Below, in pieces: positions 15,320 to 22,578 of a stretch of DNA of 32,517 nt. The notes below the pieces were generated by a model, which was not told where the DNA came from, made no database searches, and saw only the letters and a program-made list of their open reading frames with translations. The stretch's first letter is position 1. Every line of letters starts with the position of its first letter. The position numbers and the translations under genes were made by a program. This DNA comes from Comamonas sp. lk (lineage in GTDB: Bacteria > Bacteroidota > Bacteroidia > Chitinophagales > Chitinophagaceae), in NCBI GenBank assembly GCA_943327245.2, contig CALPWK020000008.1, positions 1-32,517 on the forward strand, given 5' to 3'.

Positions 15320-16090
15320 TTATTCAGTATATCTAGGGAGTGTACACAATCCACCATCCACTTTTATGTCCTCCCCTGTAATAAAACCAGCTTCGTCAGA
15401 CGCTAGAAAAACAGCTGTCATTGCAACTTCCATGGGAGAACCTAGTCTTTGCATCGCATGCTGAGCAGCACTTTTTTCTAAGAAACCAGGTCCTTCCACT
15501 TCACTTCTTTTTGCATTCATGGGCGTTAAGATGGCACCTGGAGAAATACTATTAAATCGAACATTATATTCACCAAATTGTCCAGCTAATTGATTGGTCA
15601 TAGACAACATGGCCCCCTTTGCACCTGCATAGGCTGTCCAATTATGCCAACTTCTAAATGCTTGTGTTGAAGAAATATTAATTATACTACCCGACTTTTG
15701 CTTAACCATAAATGGAAGTGTCTCTTTAATAGTCCTGTAAATACTTTTTAAATTAATGTTCATCAAATTGTCCCAATCATCTTCTGGCATGTCCATAATA
15801 TTACCCCCAATAGCCACGGCTGCATTATTAACAAGAATATCAATTTTGCCAAATTCAGCAATAGTAGTTTGAATTAATTTTTTAACATCATCAGTATTGC
15901 CTACGTCACATTTTACACCCCGTGTTACTGCTCCATTAATAGCAAGCAGTTTAGTAACTTCTGAAACTTTTTGTTCCTCAATGTCAGCTAAAATAACAAT
16001 TGCGCCTTCTTGTACAAAAGCGGTAGCTATAGAAAGTCCAATACCATTAGCTGCACCAGTAACAATGGCTACTTTGTTTTTCAATCTCAT
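15320..16090 (-). CDS. SDR family oxidoreductase
   Basis: Classical short-chain dehydrogenase of 256 residues. Cofactor motif TGAANGIG at 11-18 and an Asp at position 36 after the second strand point to NAD(H). NNAA at 88-91, the catalytic Ser140/141, and Tyr154-x3-Lys158 (YAGAK) complete the active site, and the C-terminal GEDIKVDGG is typical. Sequence character is that of glucose 1-dehydrogenase or 3-oxoacyl reductase-like members. With a sugar transporter 5 bp upstream and a lactonase downstream in the same operon, oxidation of a sugar hydroxyl or anomeric carbon is the most economical reading, though oxidation of a 3-hydroxyacyl-CoA formed by the hydratase is an alternative. Confidence 0.92.
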   Translation of the reverse strand: MRLKNKVAIVTGAANGIGLSIATAFVQEGAIVILADIEEQKVSEVTKLLAINGAVTRGVKCDVGNTDDVKKLIQTTIAEFGKIDILVNNAAVAIGGNIMDMPEDDWDNLMNINLKSIYRTIKETLPFMVKQKSGSIINISSTQAFRSWHNWTAYAGAKGAMLSMTNQLAGQFGEYNVRFNSISPGAILTPMNAKRSEVEGPGFLEKSAAQHAMQRLGSPMEVAMTAVFLASDEAGFITGEDIKVDGGLCTLPRYTE

Positions 16091-16095
16091 GCAAT

Positions 16096-17502
16096 TTATT
16101 TTTTAGCGTTTTTAGTAATCCAATATTGTTCAATTTCTTCAAGGCTCTTGCCTTTTGTTTCCGGAATAATTTTAAAAGATAAATATAAGGCAGGAGTTGT
16201 AACTAATGCAAATAGCCAAAAAGTACCAGCAGGATGTAATTTTTCTAAAAGTAGTGGGGTTAGTTGCGCCACTAAGGCAGTGCCTATCCATAAGGCGAAA
16301 GTTGCTAAAGCCATGGCTTGTCCTCTAATTTTTGCAGGAAATATTTCTGATAATAATACCCAAATAACTGGACCATAAGAAAATGCAAAACAAGCAATAA
16401 ACAATAAAATAAAAGTGAGTAATAAATAAGTGTTATTAATATTAAAATAAAATAATGCCCCTATAATAACTAATGAAGATAAAATTCCAATGACACCTAT
16501 AATTAATAATGGTCTTCTCCCTATTTGATCAATTTTCCAGATAGCAATTAGGGTAAATAAAACATTAACTAATCCAATGACAACCTGACTGCCTAGGGCG
16601 TCTGCAATGGGCAGTCCTGCTGATTCTAAAATGCCCGGTCCATAATAAATGATAGCATTAATGCCACTAATTTGAGTTAAAAAAGAGAGTGAAATACCAA
16701 TTAACATAGGTAGTCTAAAACTACCTTTAAATACTAAACTAAATCCCCCAGCTTCTCTCGATAAATTTGATTTAATATCTGTAATTTCTTTTGAAGCTTC
16801 TTCTATAGAAACAATTTTTTGTAAAATGGTCAACGCTTCCGATTCTTTATTTTGTATAGTAAGCCATCTAGGACTTTCGGGAACTATTTGCAAGAGTATT
16901 AAAAACAATATGGCAGGAATAGCAGAAGTGCCTAGCATAATTCTCCAAACTTCTGAAACCATTATCTGGTATAGTTTTCCAGTGGTATGCATAAAGAATT
17001 CAGAATGCGATAATTTAAGTAAGTATGCATTACTAAAATAGGAGCAGAGAATTCCGATGGTAATTGCAAACTGATAAAGCGCTACTAGACGGCCTCTTTT
17101 ATGTGCAGGGGAAAGTTCTGAAATATATAAAGGAGAAACCATAGAAGCTACACCAATACCAAGTCCGCCAATGAAACGGAAAATTACTAAATCAGTAAAC
17201 CCAATTGCAAAAGTGCATCCAACTGCAGAAACACCGAAAAATAATGCAGATAAAATTAGTACTTTCTTACGTCCATATTTATCACTTAAAATACCTGCCA
17301 TGGCAACACCGGTAATACAACCAACTAATGCAGAACTTACATACCAACCGGTAGACACTGCATCTAAACTAAATTGAGAAGCTACAAAATTGATGGTTCC
17401 AGAAATAACGGCTGTATCATATCCAAATAAAAAACCACCTAAAGAGGCAATGATAGCTAACGTATTAACATAGTTTTTTTTAGACTGGTCTGAAACTGTC
17501 AT
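16096..17502 (-). CDS. Sugar-porter MFS transporter
   Basis: Inner-membrane 12-helix proton-sugar symporter type of 468 residues (XylE/AraE/GLUT subfamily). Nearly every sugar-porter signature is present: GGFLFGYDTAVISG in helix 1, DKYGRKK in loop 2-3, RFIGGLGIGVASMVSPLYISE, an RGR just after, the PESPRWL motif before the central loop, a QISGINAIIYYGPGI helix 7, IGRRPLL, and PETKGKSLEEIE at the C-terminus. It is the first gene of the leftward operon, so import of a monosaccharide-like substrate starts the pathway. The intergenic region upstream contains a 9-bp inverted repeat 44-68 nt before the ATG. The substrate cannot be assigned. Confidence 0.93.
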   Translation of the reverse strand: MTVSDQSKKNYVNTLAIIASLGGFLFGYDTAVISGTINFVASQFSLDAVSTGWYVSSALVGCITGVAMAGILSDKYGRKKVLILSALFFGVSAVGCTFAIGFTDLVIFRFIGGLGIGVASMVSPLYISELSPAHKRGRLVALYQFAITIGILCSYFSNAYLLKLSHSEFFMHTTGKLYQIMVSEVWRIMLGTSAIPAILFLILLQIVPESPRWLTIQNKESEALTILQKIVSIEEASKEITDIKSNLSREAGGFSLVFKGSFRLPMLIGISLSFLTQISGINAIIYYGPGILESAGLPIADALGSQVVIGLVNVLFTLIAIWKIDQIGRRPLLIIGVIGILSSLVIIGALFYFNINNTYLLLTFILLFIACFAFSYGPVIWVLLSEIFPAKIRGQAMALATFALWIGTALVAQLTPLLLEKLHPAGTFWLFALVTTPALYLSFKIIPETKGKSLEEIEQYWITKNAKK

Positions 17503-17545
17503 GGTTTAAATATTAACGTTTAAGGAAAATAATGTCAAGCAAATA

Positions 17546-17570
17546 AAATCGTATCTGTAATATACGATTT
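17546..17570. promoter_or_regulatory. Inverted repeat between the divergent operons (candidate operator)
   Basis: AAATCGTAT-CTGTAAT-ATACGATTT: perfect 9-bp arms around a 7-nt spacer, 44 nt upstream of the MFS start. It is symmetric enough for a dimeric regulator and placed to act on the leftward promoter. No regulator gene is encoded in either operon. The rest of the 275-bp gap is AT-rich, with imperfect GCG(C)TGGGA direct repeats at 17677 and 17701. Confidence 0.5.
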
Positions 17571-17737
17571 CTTGGTACTCATAGTTATGGATAGAATGTT
17601 ATCTGACGAAAAAATATACAATCCTTTGACTATCAATTACTTCAATTAAATTCAGAGAGGTTTTAGTATTTAAATAGCGCTGGGACGTGAAATTTTTAAA
17701 GCGTGGGATAAACTTCATAATTATTGATTCAAATCAT

Positions 17738-17745
17738 TAAATTTG
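17738..17745 (+). promoter_or_regulatory. Putative -7 element of the rightward cytochrome operon
   Basis: TAAATTTG matches TAnnTTTG and would start transcription near 17749, about 29 nt before ATG 17778. No good TTTG -33 box is found at 17-23 nt, so the promoter may need an activator. Confidence 0.45.
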
Positions 17746-17777
17746 GTAAGTGTATTTAACGATTGTAAACCAGCACC

Positions 17778-18803
17778 ATGAAAAGAAGAACTTTTTTAAA
17801 GGACAGTTCCTTGTCCACTATTAGCCTTATGATTACTACTAAATTAAATTCAACCCCTAATGGGCAGGTATATGGTCATAACCATATGAAATATAGGCTA
17901 GATCAGAACTGGGGGAAATTAAATGCAGACAAGACTCCCGTAAATGATTGTCATGAGATGATACAAGATAGTAAGGGAAGAATTTTACTACTTACCAATG
18001 AAACAAAAAATAATATTATTGTATATAATAAAAGTGGGAAGTTGCTAGAAAGCTGGGGGCATGATTTTCCAGGAGCTCATGGCTTAACCGTTCAGCATGA
18101 TGGAGATAATGATTATTTATTTATTACTGATACTGATAAACACGAGGTTTATAAAACTACAATAGACGGTAAAATAATATTTACAATTACTGCACCTAAA
18201 GACGTTGCTGCTTATGCAAATGCAACAGCCTTTGTACCAACTGAAACTACGGTCTTAGCTAATGGAGAATTTTATATTGCAGACGGTTATGGTGCCCAGC
18301 ACATTATGCACTATGATGAAAAAGGAAGATTAAAAAATGTATTTGGAGGCAGGGGCGAAGGACTAGCTCATTTTGATAATGCCCACGGCATTTGTGTTGA
18401 CAATCGTAGTGGTACTCCCACCCTACTAATTACCGACAGGACGCGTAATGCATTTAAGCGTTTTAGTTTAGAAGGTAATTTAATTGAAGTAATTAATTTA
18501 CCAGGTGCATGTGTTTGTCGCCCAGTTATTAAAGGTGATTATTTATATGCTGCAGTTTTACGTTCTCCAAATTTAGATACTGAACATTCGGGCTTTATAA
18601 CCATTTTAGATAAAGAAAATAAAGTGGTATCCAATATAGGCGGTAGCGAACCAATTTATATTAATGGTGTGTTACAGCCCATGTCACAGACAAGTAATAT
18701 TTTAAATCATCCACATGATGTTTGTGTAGACGAAGATGGTAATATATATGTCGCACAATGGGCTTCCGGAAAAGTATACCCTTTTAAATTTTCAAAAGTA
18801 TAA
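17778..18803 (+). CDS. Exported NHL-type beta-propeller protein
   Basis: A 341-residue protein beginning MKRRTFLKDSSLSTISLM, a twin-arginine-like signal (RRTFLK) with a short hydrophobic stretch, so export through Tat is likely. The remainder is a propeller of NHL-like repeats: HEMIQDSKGRILLLTNE, PGAHGLTVQHDGDNDYLFITDTDKHEVYK, GEFYIADGYGAQHIMHYDEKGRL, FDNAHGICVD, and a final HPHDVCVDEDGNIYVAQWASGKVYPF. Such proteins are found beside DUF1501 and PSD1 cytochrome genes in Planctomycetes and Bacteroidota, but the chemistry is not established. The histidine-rich propeller faces could bind metal (inference). It is first of the rightward operon; the cytochrome gene begins 2 bp after its stop. Confidence 0.8.
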   Translation: MKRRTFLKDSSLSTISLMITTKLNSTPNGQVYGHNHMKYRLDQNWGKLNADKTPVNDCHEMIQDSKGRILLLTNETKNNIIVYNKSGKLLESWGHDFPGAHGLTVQHDGDNDYLFITDTDKHEVYKTTIDGKIIFTITAPKDVAAYANATAFVPTETTVLANGEFYIADGYGAQHIMHYDEKGRLKNVFGGRGEGLAHFDNAHGICVDNRSGTPTLLITDRTRNAFKRFSLEGNLIEVINLPGACVCRPVIKGDYLYAAVLRSPNLDTEHSGFITILDKENKVVSNIGGSEPIYINGVLQPMSQTSNILNHPHDVCVDEDGNIYVAQWASGKVYPFKFSKV

Positions 18804-18805
18804 TC

Positions 18806-21127
18806 TTGAGATTAATACAAAATAAAAAAACAAGCGTTGTTCTGTTAATACTCATTGCTTTAATTACATTGAGTATCTATTATTTTGCTACTGAAAATAG
18901 AAAATTAGAAAAGCCAGTTTCCTATAATAAAGACATACGTCCCCTTTTATCAGATCGTTGTTTTACATGTCATGGACCTGATATAAATAAAATGAAAGCA
19001 GGTCTGCGACTTGATATGCCAACTAGCGCATTTGCAGAACTTCCAAAGAATAAAGGACATTATGCAATTGTACCAGGCAGTCCTGAAAAAAGTGAGTTAA
19101 TCAAAAGAATAGAATCTACAGACCCTAATATAGTAATGCCGCAACCAGAAAGTCATTTATCTAAACTTACTGTAGCCGAAATTAAAATATTCAAAAGGTG
19201 GATTAAAGAAGGTGCTAAATATGAAAAGCATTGGGCATTTGTATCGCCTCAAAAAAGCAGCTTACCAAAAATCGATAATGGGAAATGGGTGAAAAACGAA
19301 ATTGATTACTTTATTGCTGAAAAAATGGAAGAAAAGGGTTTGTCTCCAAATGAGCAAGCCAAGAAAGAAAATTTAATTAAGCGTGTATATATTGATTTAA
19401 ATGGACTGCCTCCAACTTATGAAGAGTTACAATACTGGACCAAGAACAATAATGAAAACTGGTATACTCAACTTATAGATCAGGTAATGAAAAAGCCTGC
19501 CTATGGAGAAAAAATGTCCCTACTTTGGCTTGACCTAGCAAGGTATTCAGATTCTTATGGGTACCAAGACGATAATATAAGAACACAATGGCCTTGGCGC
19601 GATTGGGTAATAAACGCATTTAATAGAAACATTCACTATGATGAATTTTTAAGACAACAAATAGCAGGCGACCTAATGCCTAATAGTAACAAAGAAACTA
19701 TATTGGCAACGGCTTTTTTTAGGAATCATAAATACACAGAAGAAGGTGGAGTAATAGAAGAGGAATATCGTGTTACCAATAATATAGATAAGACAAGAAC
19801 CTATGGTAAAGCTATATTAGGAGTAACTATTGAATGCGCTCAGTGCCATGATCATAAATATGATCCATTTTCTGCTAAAGATTATTATCAATTGTATGCC
19901 TTCTTTAATATTAGTAAGGAAAAGGGGTATGAGGGGGATGTGAGTGTTTCTACGCCAGCTAAAACTCCAAAGCTTTATATTAATATGGAGGATCGTAAAA
20001 ACATTTTAGCGTATCTAAATACAAAAGATACAAGTAGAATTGAAGTGTCCGTAATGGGTGATACGAATAGACCCACTTATATTTTAAGTAGGGGTCGATA
20101 TGACGCACCTGATAAGGAAGTAAAACCTGCAGCACTAGCGTCTATAATGTATTTTGATACCTTAAAATATCCACGTAATAGACTTGGCTTAGCTAATTGG
20201 ACTGTCAATAAAAAAAATCCATTAACAGCAAGGGTATTTGTAAATTTTATTTGGCAGGATATTTTTGGGAAAGGATTGGTCAAAACTTCAAGTGATTTTG
20301 GCTTGCAAGGAGAGCTGCCATCGCATCCGGAATTACTAGATTGGCTTGCTGTAGATTTTATGGATCACCAATGGGACATAAAATATTTGGTCAAAAAATT
20401 AATAACTAGTGCTACGTACACACAGTCAAGTAATATTAATAAAGATCATCTACAAAAAGATCCTGAAAATAATTATTATGCAAGGTCTCCTCGCATACGT
20501 TTAAAAGCTGAATTAATACGTGACTGGATATTAAGTACAAGTGGCTTGCTCAATAAAAATATTGGAGGCCCGAGTGTAAAACCTTATCAACCCAAAGGCG
20601 TTTGGGAAAGTACAACATCGGGAAGGGGTCAATTAGCAAACTATAAACAAGACCATGGTGAAGATCTATACCGAAGAGGCATGTATACCTTTATTAAATT
20701 AACGGCACCTCCACCCAGTATGATGTTATTTGATGCTAGTAATAGAGACCAGTGCGAAGCTAAGCGTTCAAATACCAATACCCCATTACAAGCATTAGCA
20801 ATGCTAAATGATCCTACCGTATTAGAAGCTTCTAGAGTATTAGCACAAAAATTAAGTGGCGAAAATTTAAGTCTGGATGAAAAAATTCAAAAAGCATTTG
20901 AACTAATTCTTATAAGGAAACCAACGTCTTCCGAAAAATCAAAGATTACTACTTATTTCAAAAATCAAGAGATTTATTTAAATGCCAATAAATTATTAGT
21001 GCAAAAAACATTAGCTGTAGGAGAATATAAAAATGGACAAAAAAGTAAAAATGAATTAGAAGCTGCAGCGTTAATGAAGACCTGTATGTTGTTATATAAT
21101 CTTGAAGAAACTATCACTAAATCATAG
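18806..21127 (+). CDS. Planctomycete-type cytochrome protein (PSCyt1-DUF1549-DUF1553)
   Basis: A 773-residue envelope protein. The start must be the TTG at 18806: it supplies the membrane anchor (VVLLILIALITLSIYYFA), and no ATG occurs before the first domain. Domains in order: a c-type cytochrome-like PSCyt1 with RCFTCHG (Cys52, Cys55, His56) and VMPQPESH; DUF1549/PSCyt2 (about 155-370), containing RYSDSYGYQDDN and a second heme motif CAQCHDHKYDPFS near 345; and DUF1553/PSD1 (about 450-720) with NRLGLANWTVNKKNPLTARVFVN and SNTNTPLQALAMLND. Two CxxCH motifs suggest electron transfer outside the cytoplasm. These proteins are nearly always paired with DUF1501, as here. The biochemical reaction is unknown. 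An exposed heme maturation system is required but is not in the window. Confidence 0.9.
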   Translation: MRLIQNKKTSVVLLILIALITLSIYYFATENRKLEKPVSYNKDIRPLLSDRCFTCHGPDINKMKAGLRLDMPTSAFAELPKNKGHYAIVPGSPEKSELIKRIESTDPNIVMPQPESHLSKLTVAEIKIFKRWIKEGAKYEKHWAFVSPQKSSLPKIDNGKWVKNEIDYFIAEKMEEKGLSPNEQAKKENLIKRVYIDLNGLPPTYEELQYWTKNNNENWYTQLIDQVMKKPAYGEKMSLLWLDLARYSDSYGYQDDNIRTQWPWRDWVINAFNRNIHYDEFLRQQIAGDLMPNSNKETILATAFFRNHKYTEEGGVIEEEYRVTNNIDKTRTYGKAILGVTIECAQCHDHKYDPFSAKDYYQLYAFFNISKEKGYEGDVSVSTPAKTPKLYINMEDRKNILAYLNTKDTSRIEVSVMGDTNRPTYILSRGRYDAPDKEVKPAALASIMYFDTLKYPRNRLGLANWTVNKKNPLTARVFVNFIWQDIFGKGLVKTSSDFGLQGELPSHPELLDWLAVDFMDHQWDIKYLVKKLITSATYTQSSNINKDHLQKDPENNYYARSPRIRLKAELIRDWILSTSGLLNKNIGGPSVKPYQPKGVWESTTSGRGQLANYKQDHGEDLYRRGMYTFIKLTAPPPSMMLFDASNRDQCEAKRSNTNTPLQALAMLNDPTVLEASRVLAQKLSGENLSLDEKIQKAFELILIRKPTSSEKSKITTYFKNQEIYLNANKLLVQKTLAVGEYKNGQKSKNELEAAALMKTCMLLYNLEETITKS

Positions 21128-21131
21128 CTGT

Positions 21132-22577
21132 ATGAATGAATTTCTAGAACATGGTTTAAACCAAAATAGAAGGAAGTTTTTATCTAAGCTTAGTTTAGGT
21201 ATAGGTGGACTTGCATTAGGTTCCCTAATGGTGCCAAGTATATTTGATGCAAAGAATGAAGATGATTTATTTAATAATATACTTCCTCATTTTGCCCCAA
21301 AAGCAAAAAGAGTGATTTATTTATTCCAGAATGGCGCACCTTCTCAGTTAGATTTATTTGATTATAAACCCATGTTACAAAAGATGCATGGAGAAGATTT
21401 ACCCGCAAGTATTAGAAATGGACAACGCTTAACTGGCATGACAGCAAGCCAAACAAAATTTCCATTAGCGGGTACTAGATTTAATTTTACTCAGAATAAA
21501 AATACTGGCGCTTATTTTAGTGAAACTATTCCTCATATAGCGAGCATTAGTGATGATTTATGTATAATTAGATCCTTATATACTGAAGCAATTAATCATG
21601 ACCCTGCGCTTACCTTTTTTCAAACTGGTGCTCAGGTTGGGAATCGTCCTAGTATGGGATCATGGATAAGTTATGGCCTAGGAAGTGAAAATAAAAACCT
21701 GCCCGCCTTTACAGTTCTATTGAGTAAAGGGAGAGGAAATGGACAAGGCGTGTATTCAAAATTATGGTCAAATGGATTTTTGGATTCAATTCATCAGGGA
21801 GTTCAATTTAGTAGTGGAGAAGAGCCTGTAAAGTATTTAAGTAACCCAGAATTTATAGACAGAGATGATAAAAGAAAAATGCTTGATGAGATTGCCGATT
21901 TAAATCAGCAGTCCTATAAAGAAATTGGAGACCCCGAAATTGTAACTAAAATTCAACAATACGAATTGGCTTATCGTATGCAAATGGAGGTTCCTGAGGT
22001 AACCTCTTTACAAAATGAACCTGAATCAATTATTAAAATGTATGGACCTGATTGTTTGTTACCAGGTACGTATGCAGCTAATTGCTTACTTGCCAGAAAA
22101 TTATCAGAGAGTGGAGTAAGGTTTGTGCAATTGTATCATCAAGGCTGGGATGGTCATAATAATTTACCCAATGAACTAATTGGACAATGTAAAGACGTGG
22201 ACCAGCCGTCTGCGGCCCTCATAAAAGATCTTAAACAAAGGGGTTTATTAGACGAAACATTAGTTATATGGGGTGGCGAATTTGGTAGAACTAATTATTG
22301 TCAAGGACCACTTACTAAAGATAATTATGGAAGAGACCATCATCCTAGGTGCTTTACCATTTGGATGGCCGGTGGTGGAGTAAAACCTGGTGTATATGGA
22401 GAGACGGACGATTTTGGTTATAATATAAATAGTCTGCCAGTGCATGTACATGATTTTCATGCAACGGTGATGCATTTAATGGGGGTAGATCATGAAAAAT
22501 TTACATTTAAACATTTGGGAAGAAGGTATCGATTAACAGATGTATCAGGTAATGTTGTAAAAGAAATTATTAGCTAG
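21132..22577 (+). CDS. DUF1501 protein (Tat-exported, sulfatase-like fold)
   Basis: About 481 residues from ATG 21132; an in-frame start at 21102 would overlap the upstream gene and push the signal inward. The N-terminus NQNRRKFLSKLSLGIGGLALG is a twin-arginine signal. The mature part has the DUF1501 blocks KRVIYLFQNGAPSQLDLFDYKP, HIASISDDLCIIRSLYTEAINHDPA, RPSMGSWISYGLGS, GVRFVQLYHQGWDGHNN, VIWGGEFGRTNYCQG and RDHHPRCFTIWMAGGGVKPG. The Asp/His-rich segments resemble metal ligands of the alkaline phosphatase/sulfatase superfamily, to which DUF1501 is distantly related. Activity is not established. It starts 4 bp after the PSD1 cytochrome stop and ends 1 bp before the next gene, so the three are tightly coupled. 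Confidence 0.88.
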   Translation: MNEFLEHGLNQNRRKFLSKLSLGIGGLALGSLMVPSIFDAKNEDDLFNNILPHFAPKAKRVIYLFQNGAPSQLDLFDYKPMLQKMHGEDLPASIRNGQRLTGMTASQTKFPLAGTRFNFTQNKNTGAYFSETIPHIASISDDLCIIRSLYTEAINHDPALTFFQTGAQVGNRPSMGSWISYGLGSENKNLPAFTVLLSKGRGNGQGVYSKLWSNGFLDSIHQGVQFSSGEEPVKYLSNPEFIDRDDKRKMLDEIADLNQQSYKEIGDPEIVTKIQQYELAYRMQMEVPEVTSLQNEPESIIKMYGPDCLLPGTYAANCLLARKLSESGVRFVQLYHQGWDGHNNLPNELIGQCKDVDQPSAALIKDLKQRGLLDETLVIWGGEFGRTNYCQGPLTKDNYGRDHHPRCFTIWMAGGGVKPGVYGETDDFGYNINSLPVHVHDFHATVMHLMGVDHEKFTFKHLGRRYRLTDVSGNVVKEIIS

Positions 22578-22578
22578 G

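Noticed and set aside
16010-16378. 122-residue plus-strand open frame across the SDR-MFS junction
   Set aside because: It is antisense to two strongly supported genes and has no recognisable features.
21102-21131. Earlier start of the DUF1501 gene
   Set aside because: It would overlap the 3' end of the PSD1 gene and bury the twin-arginine signal; ATG 21132 puts the signal at the usual place.
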